Positions 31,116 through 42,839 of a stretch of DNA of 64,000 bases are shown in pieces. Position 1 is the stretch's first letter, and each line of letters opens with the position of its first letter. A model generated the notes under the pieces. It saw nothing but the letters and a program-made list of their open reading frames with translations. It did not search any database and was not told the DNA's origin. Source of the DNA: Ochotona curzoniae (taxonomy: Eukaryota > Chordata > Mammalia > Lagomorpha > Ochotonidae); assembly GCF_017591425.1 (NCBI RefSeq), contig NW_024466512.1, forward strand, positions 14,635,001 to 14,699,000, written 5' to 3'. The translations under genes and the position numbers were made by a program.

Positions 31116-31394
31116 AGAAATTACTTTTTTAAGTCCAGTAACATTAACAAAGATAACACAAATAGATACATAGGCAGTGGAGAAAGTGGGATTTTTTTTA
31201 AATACTGGATGCTATCCAAGTGGATGTCTACGTGACAAAAAGGCAGTAAATTCTAGTATATACATGCATGGTTTTCAGATGAATCAATTATGTAAATGTT
31301 CAACTCTTACAGAAATATAAAGGGTAGTTGTGAAATGGTCCCATAATCTGTCACAGATCACCACAATCAGAAGGAAAGAAACACATGCCATGTC
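31116..31394 (-). mobile_element. Possible old L1 3' fragment, antisense
   Basis: The passage GTTCAACTCTTACAGAAATA (31299-31318) with GTTGTGAAATGGTCCCATAA resembles 33105-33155 nearby, which lies at the start of a longer antisense L1M fragment. I therefore infer the same source. The earlier part is unassigned. Confidence 0.4.
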
Positions 31395-31600
31395 TGAATA
31401 TCTGGCATCTAGTCCCAGTTCTGACTCCCAGTTCCAGCTTCCTGCCACTTCAGACCCCAGGAGGGAGCAAGCAATGCTTTGTTGGGGTCCCTGCCACTCA
31501 CTCGAGTACTTGGCTCACGGCTTCAGCCTGGCCCAGCCCTAGCCTCTGCAGGAATTTAGGGCACCTCCAAGCTGGCTGACAGCACAGGGGAGCTAGGCTG
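31395..31600 (+). mobile_element. C-repeat SINE fragment (variant subfamily)
   Basis: CCCAGTTCTGACTCCCAGTT, CCAGCTTCCTGCCACTTCAG, GGCTCACGGCTTCAGCCTGG and CCCAGCCCTAGCCTCTGCAG belong to the middle of a variant-branch C-SINE. Head and tail are missing. Confidence 0.6.
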
Positions 31601-31644
31601 AATGGGACCAACCAATGCAAACAAACACGTAAGAAATAGACTCC

Positions 31645-31984
31645 AAGGGCCAGTGCAATAGCCTAGTGGCTTAATCCTCACCTTGCATCCACCAGGATCC
31701 CATATGCATGCCAGTTCATATCCTAACTGCCCCACTTCCTGTCCTGCTCCCTACTTGTGGCCTAGGAAAGCAGAAGAGGACAGGTCAAAGCCTTGGAAGC
31801 CTACACCCATGTGAGAGAACCAGAAGAAGCTCCTGGCTTCGGGTCAGCTCAACTGCAGCCATTGCAGCCACTTAGGGAGTGAACCAGTGGATGAAAAATC
31901 TTTCTCTCTGTATCTCTTTTTTTCTCAGTATATCTGCCTATCCAATTAAAAAAAAAATAAAACAAATCTTTAAAAAAGAGAGAG
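31645..31984 (+). mobile_element. C-repeat SINE with a 14-bp target-site duplication
   Basis: AGGGCCAGTGCAATAGCCTA head, CTCACCTTGCATCCACCAGG, ATCCCATATGCATGCCAG, GGCCTAGGAAAGCAGAAGAG, AGTGAACCAGTGGATGAAAA, and a CTCTGTATCTC region followed by a mixed A-rich tail. The flanks AAGAAATAGACTCC (31631-31644) and AAGAAATGGACTCC (31985-31998) differ at one of 14 bases and fix both ends of the insertion. Confidence 0.95.
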
Positions 31985-31998
31985 AAGAAATGGACTCC

Positions 31999-33049
31999 CC
32001 ATTAGCACAGTTGAAAAACTCTAATTAGGCATCAGTACTTCTTGTCCCAACCCTTTTATCTCTCCCAGCAAATTCCTCACTTGTTACTGTCCCTTCCTCT
32101 CTGACGTCTCCAGCTCATCGGCAAGAGAGTGGAGTTAGAGGCAGACTGCCCCGGCTAGGCTTCCTCCAGCCTCAACTGCTCTCTAATTGCCTCCTCAGCA
32201 CAGGGGCCCAAGTCAGACAAGGGTCTTTCAGGGGAGTGTAGCCCCAGACAGTCCATCTCTAAAAGCCAGGGCAAATTGACACAGGTCACCAAAGTGTTCA
32301 CACGAGCCTCCAAGGACTCCGAGTGTCAGGACACTGTGAAACCACCAAGCTCTTTTAGTCCCCATGATGCTGGAAGCTCTGTCCTTCACCCTGGTATCAA
32401 TCAAGCTCTGATTTCATCTTCAGATAAATATTAGCTCTGATGACATCTGTGTCTTGCCTCCCGGCCATAAAGTCAAGATTTAAGAACAACGCGGTACAGA
32501 AAGCTTGAGGGCTAATTAGAATCATCTGGAATTGGTCCTGAGCTCACCAGCTAAGCTTTGATTTAATGCCAAGCCCTTTCAAAAGAGGGAACAAGAGAAA
32601 CCATGTGACAGGTCCATAGAAAATTGGCATTGACCTTCTGTGCCTCCCTTGGGCCATCTGTCTTTAAATGTCCCCTGTGCCGTCTGGCCTCCTGTGGCAT
32701 TTTGTGAGTCAGACTGTCCCAGTGGCTGAGTTTCTTCCTGAGTTATGAGCATGCTGGTGACCATTTTGAATCTTCACTGGGCACCTGTTGCCATAGCTGC
32801 CTTGTCATGACTACTCCATGTATCCTCCCAGACCAGGATCAGGACCACCTCCCCTCCAGCATCCTTCCAGCCAGCTGTCGCCCTGCCTCTCCCTCCCCAC
32901 GGCACCTGTGCCCTTGTGCACAGTGCCACTGCTACAGGGTTCACACAGCCATGTCATTTGTTAGGGAGATTTCTTCCTGACCAAACTTCGACCTTGCCAA
33001 GGGTGGAGACTGTAACTTATGGGCTGAGTTCCTCCCAGCTCCCCACACA
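31999..33049. other. Unassigned non-coding stretch
   Basis: No gene recognised. A passage near 32512-32580 (TTAGAATCATCTGGAATTGG, TTTGATTTAATGCC) vaguely resembles a MER5-type hAT fossil but is too short to call. 32860-32910 is C-rich. Confidence 0.45.
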
Positions 33050-33600
33050 GTGTTTAATATCTTTATTGCTTTCTGATAATACAAGTAATGCTAGGCAATA
33101 TAACATTCAACTCTTACAGGAATATGAAGGTTAATTGTGAAATGGTCTCATACTCTCACTGTCACAAGCTACTGCCATCAGAGCGATACATAATCTGCCT
33201 GCAATTTGGACATTAAAAAATTGGAATGATTAATACTAAGAATCTCCCTAAAAGTGAAACAGTTATCTAGTTGAGTTTGCATCTTGCCTTTATTGTTAAG
33301 TAGTGTAAGACAGGAACACCCTTCCTTATTGAGCCACATGGCTCAACCATTTTTCTTTTTAATGCCTGCATACTATTCCGTTATAGAAAGATATCATTTG
33401 TTTACTCACCTATGCATGAACTTTTGGATTATTTGCATTTTCCTCACCATAAAAACAATACTGCCAAGAAAATTTTGCCCATATCTGTTGGTACACCTAC
33501 AAGGGAGTGTTTTGGGGGAGATACATTCCAGAATTGACATGCTACATCTTTACAAAATTCCTTTCCCCCTGCAGAGAACTGGGGCAGGCTCTATAACTGG
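33050..33600 (-). mobile_element. Old L1 (L1M-like) 3' fragment, antisense
   Basis: Along +: TTTTTCTTTTTAATGCCTGC, ATACTATTCCGTTATAGAAA, TTGGATTATTTGCATTTTCC, CCATAAAAACAATACTGCC and TTCCAGAATTGACATGCTAC. This is the known antisense L1M pattern 'TTTTTAATGGCTGCATAGTATTCCATTG...AAACAATGCTGCAATGAA...TAGAAGTGGAATTGCTGGG'. It is the clearest L1 on the minus strand in the window. Confidence 0.6.
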
Positions 33601-35359
33601 CCAACCATGCCTCAGAAATGATTTTCGTCTGCCTGCATACTGGAATTCATTAGAATAAATGGTGGGAACAGGGTAACTCTAATGTTTTCGTAAGGCAGTT
33701 TTTGGAGACATATGCATTCACACAGCAAAATCCTTCTCAGTAGGCTAAAAGCAAGAATCACATCTTACTCGTGTTTTTCTAATTCACCGAATATTTTCAA
33801 GGCTTACCTTAAGTCAGGAGGAACTGGGGATGTGACTATCAACAGTAATCACTGGGGGGAAAGTTGGTACATCCTGATGAAATAGTAACCATTTTTTATT
33901 AGACAATTTCCCTTTACACTTTGTCTGCCAGGAAGCTCCATGCTCAGTGTTGTGCAGGCACTCTGTTTGGCCTAAGATTTCTCTACATGCAATTGCACTT
34001 CAGATTTCACTGTGTTACTTTGTTCCTTTTTAAACCCTTATTTCCCTGGTGATGCCGCGTATGTGTCCCATTGTAAACCATTTCAACTTCATATCAAGGA
34101 TTTCCTTATAAGGAATTTATATGTTATTTCATTTCACCCTTTTTTAGTTATCATGTAAGGGAAGCAAGGATGATCATCTCAAACAAGTGGCAAAGACAGA
34201 GGAGGATCAGAAAGATTAATGAGCCAGCATACACCATGCAGCCAGGAAAGCCATGTTTGTAAACCCAAAGGGGTCTCTTCATCTTAGAACCAAAGAAAAA
34301 CCAGGCTGCTTTACTAATTCTTGGGAACACCTGTCTCCTCTCTTCTACTTCATAGAAGAGTAATCTTACCTTCCCTCACCTGCCTCCACACATCCTCAAA
34401 GTAAACAAATAAGTTCCTGGGATGCAGCTGGGGGCAAGAGAGACGGAAACCATGCCAGTGTCAGCGATGCAGCAAGATCCATGTTGCCCCACTGCCAGCA
34501 CCATGCACCTGTCACTACCTCCCACGCTGATTTCTCACTCTGCACCTTGACACAACCATTTCTCTTGTCCCCTGTTTCTTCCAATATGAAGCTACAAGAT
34601 GAACAGGGGAAAGAAAGATGGTGCTGGGGCCAGGCTGTTGAATGGAGAGAGTGAAGGTGAGAGAAGGAAAGGCAAGGGGAGAGAAAGATGAATGGAAGTA
34701 GGACTGTTGTATACAGAAGCCAATGGAAGTCCTTTGAAACTCCAAACCAAAATGGTTTCTTTTCTTCCCAGCTTTTCTATTCTGCTGCGGGATGACTGTT
34801 GCTACACAGGACCATGGGCCACATTAGTCCATCTCCGTTGTGACTCCATCTGTCCTGACACACTGTTAGTGCTCCAGCAGCCAAGGACCTTTCCTTCCCA
34901 GGGGAGCTTGGACACAAGCTCGCTGCCCTACCCATGCCATGTATGTGTTATGACCCTCACCCTTGGCATGGCACAGGCCGGTTTGTACTGAATTCCCCAC
35001 CAGCCTCCCCACATACTTCCTCCCTACTTTCTCTGTCCTCCCTTCTCAAGCTTTTCCACCAGCTCTCCACTGACTTCAGAGGCTCACGGCCTATTCCCCA
35101 GCCCAGCCTAGTTGGGTGACAAGCCCAGGTCCCACCTTGTCTTGTCAATATTTTCTGTTGCCCTGCCAGTCCTACACATCACCTGCCCCTGAGTGATGAT
35201 GACACACTTGGGAAACTTCAAGTTTGGGAATGGAAAACTAAACTTGCTACCTGCTCCCTCCCCACCCCTCTCATAAAAGTAGCACTTGGCGGGTATTCAA
35301 ACAAGAAATACAGCAACCACCTTTATATCTTAATTCATAAGTAATTTTACATCGTGGAT
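33601..35359. other. Unassigned stretch with a possible MIR
   Basis: A decayed antisense MIR may lie at 34115-34265 (AGGATGATCATCTCAAACAA, CAGAGGAGGATCAGAAAGAT). Otherwise no repeat or gene is recognised. 34590-34690 is purine-rich on the + strand. Open frames reach about 99 codons with no domain. Confidence 0.4.
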
Positions 35360-35660
35360 ACATCTTCAATAAACTGACCACTCTCCAACTTCACTGCCAT
35401 CACCCTTTCAAATCTCTATGATCTTGTTACAACGCTATTCCAGAAGCCTCCTGGCTAGTCTTCCTGTCTCCGTTCTTTCCACCCTTCCATCCATTTCAAC
35501 ACCACTGTGAGATTTAAAAGCATAAACCATTGCATAAACATCCAAGTGGCTTCACATGGCTTTGGAAATGAAGCTCCAAGACTTGGCTTTGGCTTCGGAA
35601 GCCTGTGAACTTCTCAACACCCTCTCTCAACCTTCTAGCTCAAGCTGTCTTTCTCCTTCC
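35360..35660 (+). mobile_element. L2 LINE fragment (upstream of the 3' end)
   Basis: CACTGCCATCACCCTTTCAA, CCAGAAGCCTCCTGGCTAGT, CTTCCTGTCTCCGTTCTTTC, GAGATTTAAAAGCATAAACC and AAGTGGCTTCACATGGCTTT follow the L2 run '...GCAACAGCCTCCTAACTGGTCTCCCTGCTTCC...CCAATGGCTTCCCATTGC'. Old and gapped. Confidence 0.6.
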
Positions 35661-38600
35661 AATTTGGAATAAAGGAAAGAGGAAAGTTCCTCAAAACAAA
35701 ATATTTGGAAAAAACGAAATTAAAAGAAAATGTATTTGGGCACAAAACATTTTGCAAACCTCCAACAGTGCCTTTGTAATGTTCATTTTCCTGGAGCTTT
35801 TTGAAATCACCTCATAACAATTAATGATTTGAATGAAGCTGTCTCTGAGAAGGTGTGTGTGTGCGTATGTATAGCTATTTCTTCTTTATATCTGTAGTAA
35901 GAGAAGCCCAGCAAATTCAAGCTTAGGCTAACATATGAAATGGGGCAAAACAGAATTATTTGAAAGATGTATGTCAGTTGGAAATAAGCATGACTAGATT
36001 GAAAACTCAGCTTCTGGGGCAGGACCCTGATTTCCAAATAGCTAGGGAGAAAGCGCAGAGAGCATCTCTGAGCAGTTATTTCCATTTCTGTGTGTTAAGC
36101 CTTTCACAGCCTTTTTTCCTCTTTCCTAAAATTATGCACAACCCATGGGAATATTAAAGACTTTTTTACATTTCTGGCAGAATCACTATAGCTCCAGAAT
36201 CCACTGTTTACGAACACCACCGGATTCCTCAAATGAACATGGGAACTATCTAACCCGCAAGTGTCTTCACCGGAATGCTGCACATTTCCTGGGCTCAGGG
36301 CTGCAACGGGCTAATGATCACCGTGTGTGCAAAGCAAGCACACCCAGATGGCATGCCTGTCACTCCTAACACAAAACCATTATCCAAACTAGCTTTGCGA
36401 ACTCCACTCTCAGAACCTCAGTGGTGGCGAATTTGACCTAATGCAGTCTGAAGAATAAGGATTTGGGGGTGTGCCTAAAGTACACTGAGGGCCAATCCTG
36501 ATGCATAGCTGGGAAGCCAAGCTGAGCAACTCCATTTTGGGGTTTGCACAAAGCACTCGTCATGTATTGTCATGGACTGTCTCATATTGCACTTGACTTC
36601 TCTGCAGGTGTTTGGCAAAGCACTGTCCTAAGCCGCATCAGCACTTGAGGAAACTGTTGGAAATGCTTGCCAGGACCATGGCACAGGATCGCTTGCATGG
36701 GAATGACAGGGAGGGAGAGTTTATAAAATGCAAATTTCTGAGCCCTGTCCTGCACCTCTGAGGAAATTGAACTGAATCCCTGGTCAAAGAATCACAAAGG
36801 AGTCTGAGTGTGCCAAGGTCCTCAGAGTCCTAAAGTTAAAAGGAGCAGGGTGTCCACACATTGGGACCCCAAACAAGAAAATGGGGAAGCAGAGGCCAGG
36901 AATGGGGAATCACCATAGGATCTTAAATGGGTCAGCAGCCTGGCGACTTGTCCTTCGTAAGAACTGTTCTGATATTCCCAGAGGGCTCAAAAGCTCCACG
37001 GAAAACAGACCTGATGGATGACATTGTATCAGAGCAAACAATTTATATCCATCCGTACTTTCTTTGTAAGATTGATTTTCCATGAACTTTTCTGAGGATC
37101 CTTTGTATTCCTGGACCCTTGGCCATTGGGGAGAAGGTATTTGGAGGCTCAAGGAAAAAAATTAGAAGGAAGAGTGGAAACAGATCTATGAGGTCGAGGT
37201 TCAAGGCACAAGTGGTGAAGGCCTGTGGCTGAAGACGGGATAAATCCAGCTTCCCCTTGGCTCAGAGCAGTACCATTGGCTCCCCTGGATGAGCATGAGG
37301 AAGAACGGGAATGGGAGGAGCGAGGGATCCTTTACCCATATTCAACGTGGAATGCCTTATCTCTAACATGAAAATCATTCCACCTGTCTGCATAGCTGCG
37401 TGGTGACTGGGGACTATACACACAAATCATATCACAAGGCACAGCGGGGATTCCATGAATGCAACCCATATCACATGAAGGCCCTCTCAACACAGTAGGA
37501 ACTCAGCGAAGGGGATGTCCTTCCATACCCCTGTTATTGTTACCCGAAATAAACTGTCCAGGTATGTATGAGGATTGTGAGCAGGACTGGATCAGTATTC
37601 CTTCCTTGCTGTCATCCTTGTTCTTCTCATACACCACCTACTGACCTGGACTGAATGGTCCACCACGCACGTTCAGCCTCTGTGAGATTTTGCAGAGAGC
37701 TTCTCTCAGCCTCCCCTGTAGCTCCATGCTGGACCTTGTCCACGCACGCTCCGTCTGCTTTACTTGTGAACAGAAAATGCCCAGCAATGTAAGAAGAGTT
37801 ACAATCCAAAGGGCCTAGATGTGAAAACCAAGGCTTTTTCTCTCTGCTCTCGCCTTTGCACTGCATAGTCCCCTGGGCCCTCTTAAGACTTCCCAGGACT
37901 AAGCAGCCCAGCAGAATTTTACCACCCCGAGATTCAGAGATCCTCAGAAGAACATCAATCTTACCCACTAAGTCAGCTGACCAGAGGAACCCCTGCTGGG
38001 TGATGAGAGGTGGGCGGCGATGGCCAGGAAGGCAACTCCCTTAAGTATACTTTCAATGCCGTTTAAAGTGATCAAAAAAATAGGCTGTTTGCATAAGGAG
38101 AATTCTGATGGACTCTAAGGAATTCAGTGATTCCAAAAATGTTTGCTGGCAGAATCTGAAAAGCCACTGGGGAACCAGCAAAATATCCTTTTGAATAAAC
38201 TGTCCCTGACATCAGGGGCACAACTCAGCCTCCACAGCCGTTCATCAGGTCCTGGGAGGGTAGAGCTCACACTGAGCGTCCTTTGCTGCCAGACAGCGAG
38301 AAAGTGATGGTTGTGGCTTGCAGAGCAAATGTGGCTGCAGAAGAGTATTAAGTCCTTCTGCAGCACCTAGGAAGCCACATCAATGACAGAGACCTTGTGG
38401 TCATCACACCAGCCTCAGCCAGGACAGTCAAGCCTGTCGGTGCCAGCACTACCACCAGGAGAGTGGCCGGAGGTTGAGAAGAGCTCGTAGGCACCTCAGG
38501 AGCTGGACAGCTCCACCCCAGGCAGAAGCTGTCCTAACCTAGGGGCTAGACCTCAGCCAACCAGTTGCTCTGCGGGTTTCTGATGATAACCAGGTGGGTG

Positions 38601-39137
38601 CCTGGCAGGGGGCAGTGAGGCGGGTAGAGAGCAGGCAGGATGAGTATGCTGAGGCCTGTGACAGTCTATCCCCTCCCCTCCTGCTGGGACTGGAGTTTTC
38701 GATGATTTTGCTACTGTTGTTTAATTTTTATAGAAACAGGGAGAGACGATCATTCTGTGAGTTCAACAGAGACTTGTGTCTGATTCTACCTGAGGCCCCT
38801 CAGCCTGTTCTGTGCAAGCTGAATTGCTTTTAACAAAACAGTAGCAGAAAGGTAGAGAAATGCACACACAATAGGGAAAATGCCAGCTCTTTACCCCTGC
38901 ATCTCCTCTCCATCCCCTGCCTCCCTGCTACCCTAGAGGCTCTGCTCTCTCAGAAGGGAGACAGATGTACCTGCCTGGACCCAACCTCATCTCAGCGTTA
39001 CCGCAGCTGGAGGAGCAGGAAGAGAACATTTTTTCTAGGGAAAAAAATCCTTTAAGATTGGAATCTCCTCTGCACTTGCCTAGCAATGGATATAGCCCTA
39101 TTGCCACCATTGGATATCAGGTACCTGGAGAAAGATT
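35661..39137. other. Long unassigned non-coding stretch
   Basis: About 3.5 kb in which I can name no gene or secure transposon. A passage at 36725-36800 (AAATGCAAATTTCTGAGCCC, GAATCACAAAGGAGTCTGAG) may be a MER5-type fossil. GTGTGTGTGCGTATGTAT near 35853 is a short TG-rich patch. Open frames reach 113 codons (37627-37968, minus) with no domain. Confidence 0.45.
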
Positions 39138-39230
39138 TCAGCTGGTCATTCTATGCATATTTATTGGGCACTTCCTATGTGCAAGACCCTTCACTTGGTG
39201 CTGAACAGACAAAACATGACAGATAAGAAA
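39138..39230 (-). mobile_element. L2 LINE 3' end, antisense
   Basis: GCATATTTATTGGGCACTTC, CTATGTGCAAGACCCTTCAC, TTGGTGCTGAACAGACAAAA: this is the well-known antisense L2 tail 'ATATTTATTGAGCACCTACTATGTGCCAGGC...GTGCTGGGGATACAG'. Confidence 0.65.
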
Positions 39231-40059
39231 GTTACATATATGTCACTGGGGTGTATGCTAACTCGCCCCCCCAACACACACATATGCAAAGAAATAGGCA
39301 TGGTGCCATCAAAAGGAAAGAGTATATAGTACTGCATCAAGGGTTAAGTGTGACACTTGAGTCGAAACTCGGAGGATATAAGGAAGGCACCTTGCAGCAA
39401 ATGTGCAGAAAATACACCATGGACAACAGCATGCATGGCAGGAAAGCCCACCCAGCCATGCAAGGCGGAGAGAGAGAGTTGCAACCAACTGTGCGTCAGA
39501 AAGCTCTGCCTCATCCACGAGCCAGTGCGCGCACAGGTGCGTGCATGTCACAAGATGCCCCCATTTCCTTCACAGTTACAGCTGCCCATCAGGCTTTCTT
39601 TAGCAAGCTCAAGGCCTACTCAGAGCAAGGAAACCAATGACCAGCTGAACACATCGTCCTGACTCACAGGCCACGGAACACCAATCTGCATGACCATCAG
39701 GAATTTCATTCCTTCTCCACCGTCTGTCACCCCTGGGGTGCAGAGCACCTTTCCCTCCGCACAGGCTCAAGCAGACAAAGCTGTCTCCTATTTCACAAGG
39801 GAGCTTGAGGCTGCATTTTATGCTGGGTCATTGCACTACATTAGGGTTGCCATGGTTACTCCCAGTCTATGTTACCTGGACCTTAGATGTGCTGGACGCA
39901 GGGGCAACAGCTGCTTTGCTTCCTCATAATTTGCCAGCAAAGTGGCAGAGCAGCTCAACAGAGAGTATGCTGGATGAGACAAATCCCTCGAGTTTAACAA
40001 TGCAGCGGGTAGAAAAGCTCACTCACCAATGAGAAATGAAAGCTCTTTAAGGAATGCAG
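39231..40059. other. Unassigned non-coding stretch
   Basis: Three overlapping + frames of up to 129 codons (39251-39662) run through the same DNA, and none has a domain. A C-run lies at 39266-39272. No transposon is recognised. Confidence 0.45.
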
Positions 40060-40160
40060 GAGAGCTCCGTCAGGGCAGGGGCCCAGACTGATCAACATCA
40101 GTATCCGCTCAGTGCCTAGAAGAAAGCCTGGCACATAACATGCTCAGCAAATGTGATCGA
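40060..40160 (+). mobile_element. L2 LINE 3' end
   Basis: CCGTCAGGGCAGGGGCCCAG, CTCAGTGCCTAGAAGAAAGC, CTGGCACATAACATGCTCAG and CAAATGTGATCGATTTATAC match 'GAGGGCAGGGACT...CAGCGCCTAGAACAGTGCCTGGCACATAGTAGGCGCTCAATAAAT'. Confidence 0.7.
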
Positions 40161-40716
40161 TTTATACTGGAAAAAGAGAAAACACAGTGTAAGGATTCAA
40201 CAAATCCATCTTCAATTCCCACCCCCCTCTTTAGAAGCCACGGGATGCTGAGACAACAGACTCCGCCCCTCTCATTTCAAATGGGAGCCCATGGGGAAGA
40301 TGATCTCTTTAGATAAGGGAGAGGATATGAATGTGCTACTCTCAGGCCTCAAAGGAATAGATGCCTAGATAGCATTAGCTACGAAAGAATTTTATTGGGG
40401 GAAATAATTATAAGGGATCAAAGGAGAAGGAACAGGCACAGGAGAGGAACCTTCACAGAATGCTGGGAAAGTCTCCAGGTGCAGAGTGGGTTGAAGTTCT
40501 GAGCAAATGCTGTGACATAAAGAAGCCCCACATTGAACATGAGTAGCCACCCCTGTCTCCAGTGTGCCCAGTCCTGGACTGGGTGGGGCCCATGGAAAGC
40601 ATGATGCTGGTCAGCATGGATACCACAATAACCCAAAGATGGGCATAGCTGAGCTATCAACTGTGCTTTCCCCTTAGCAAGAAACCCTGTGGTCTGTAAG
40701 GAGAGGAGTGGGTTAT
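40161..40716. other. Unassigned non-coding stretch
   Basis: A 101-codon minus-strand frame at 40418-40723 has no domain. No repeat is recognised. Confidence 0.45.
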
Positions 40717-40729
40717 GAAGCAAGAGAAG

Positions 40730-41035
40730 AGATCCAGCACAGTAGCCTCACGGTTAAGGTCCTCCCATATGGGCATTGGTTCTGGACCCTGCAGCCCTGC
40801 TTCCTATCCGGCTCCATGCTTATGACCTAGGAGGGCAACTGAGGATGCCCCAGAACCTTGGGACCACTCATGTGGGAGACCCAGAGGAGGCTCCTGGCTT
40901 CAGATCAGCTTGGCTCGGGCCATTGCGGCCAGTTGGGGACTAAACCAACAGACAGAAGCTCTTCCTCTCTATCTCTCCTCCTCTCTGTATATTTCACTTT
41001 CCTATAAAAATAAATAAATCTTTGGGGGAAAAAAG
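40730..41035 (+). mobile_element. C-repeat SINE with a target-site duplication
   Basis: Head ATCCAGCACAGTAGCCTCAC with an internal deletion joining GGTTAAGGTCCTCCCATATG. GACCTAGGAGGGCAACTGAG, GGGAGACCCAGAGGAGGCTC, TTGGGGACTAAACCAACAGA and CTCTCCTCCTCTCTGTATAT follow, and the tail is an AATAAATAAATC type. The flanks GAAGCAAGAGAAG (40717-40729) and GAAGCAAAGGAAG (41036-41048) agree at 11 of 13 bases. Confidence 0.92.
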
Positions 41036-41048
41036 GAAGCAAAGGAAG

Positions 41049-42839
41049 GACCCTGCAGGAAGTACCTGGAGCCTGGAACCTGTACAGTTGGAGATGTGCG
41101 AAATATCATCAGGGCACAGAGGCAAGACAGAAGGATGGCCGAGAGTCCATGCGAATCACTGCAGCTCCTGCCTGAGATCTGTTCCCATCATCTTGCTCAA
41201 GCACAGAACCTCCTGACAGTTCCTTGTGCCCAGCAGTTATCAGGTAATCCAATCCTAGCCAACCAAATGCAAAGAAGGAAGCTGACTTCCATGGCAAGGT
41301 CCTGATACAAAAAAATTTAAAAAAAGATCACCATGCCTCAGATGCCCTCTCCTGTTCTCCTCCTTCGTACCTGCAGCCTGGCTCTGAGGCTGATGGGCGA
41401 GACCATCCTGTTACTACTGCCACACAGTGAGCACGAGAATGCAAGCCACCTGCTGCAGGTGCTGGACCACCAAGACACACGGGGCAGCTGTGCCCAGGGC
41501 AAGACACCTCCACACGTCTTGTTAATGTGAGAAAAATAAAGCCTCCTGGGTGAAGCTGCCAAATCCAGATGTTAAACAGACACAAGGAAAGTCCCATGGA
41601 GGCTAGCAGCGAGACAAGCAGCAGGACTAACTCCTGATCTTTGTACAAGACACTTGGGTGACATCCAGTGCTATTGGGAATTCTTAGTAGGGGGGTCTCC
41701 GAGAAGCAAGAGTGCATGACAAAGTGACTCCACCATTCAAACACGCATAGGGCAAGAGAACAGTATATCCCTAAGAGCTCAGTCACCTATATTAAAAGTG
41801 GACAAGTACCAAACCGTGAATTGAATATTTTTTATCAAATTGAACAAAGCACAGAATCCACCTGTACTAAATATTAACGTTTACATTCAACAGTTTAATT
41901 GCTATTACTCGGCGTTTCATTCAGTGCCACTCTCATACCCACACACACACCCGCCACCCATGACAGGCGTTGGCAACACATGTCACTTTTCCCCTCTCTC
42001 CTACCTTCCAGCCCACCCCTACCACTCGGCGGAGGCTGGCCTATGAAATGAGCACAATGCACCTGCTTGACATCATCCAAAAATCCAGGGGTAATAAGCC
42101 ACAAAATGAGTTCAAGTATACTTTTGTTCATCTCAATAGACGTAAGACAATTTTCCCTTTGACATCCCCGCTAAATGAGTTGCCTCTCAGATATCAGTGA
42201 CTATGAAACAGGGCTGAGGACCCACCCACCTTACCCCGTCCCAGGCTAAAAGTGACCCAAGCCTTCAACTGGTCTACCCATAGGAAGTGTTGCTGCCAAA
42301 CAGAGAGGATCAGCCCAGGAACAGCACTCCAGCTAGCCACTCTGCAGTTCGCAGTAATGAGAGAGCTTTCTGGGAGACCTTTCACCTGTCAAGCGCTGAA
42401 TCTCAGGACAGTCGCTGCTTCCCTTCCTGGCCTATCCTGTCGGCCCACCATGTTCTCGCCAGGCACAGCTCAGGGTTCAGAAAATAAATTCAAGCTTCCT
42501 TAGGAGACCAGAAACTCTGATCTTTACAAAGCAAAAGCCTCTTCCCTGCCCTCCACGGCCACCCTGGCAGGCACACACAAGTCACTCCTCCCATCTAAGT
42601 GCAAGCCCTGTCTCTCTCGCTGATTGCCTCCATGGAAGAAGTGCCCTCTGGAACTTTCCAGTTGTTCCCTCAATGCAGAAAACCACACACTGATTAATAA
42701 CCAGGTAATTCACTTCCAGTTCAGTCACCGCTAACTGTATGGAGTGACTTGGAGATGGAAAGATGAGCTAGCTCCCTCAACAACAGCTAAAAGAACTGTC
42801 ACTGGGACTATGGCAGCCACCATACAGAGAGAGATACTG
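41049..42839. other. Long unassigned non-coding stretch
   Basis: A 152-codon minus-strand frame (41328-41786) covers part of it. Its Cys/Leu/Ser-rich translation has no domain I know, and a + strand frame of 65 codons overlaps it. A CA patch lies at 41938-41952. No transposon recognised. Confidence 0.45.

Noticed and set aside
41328..41786. 152-codon minus-strand frame
   Set aside because: No recognisable domain, and overlapped by other frames. No promoter, splice or poly(A) context.
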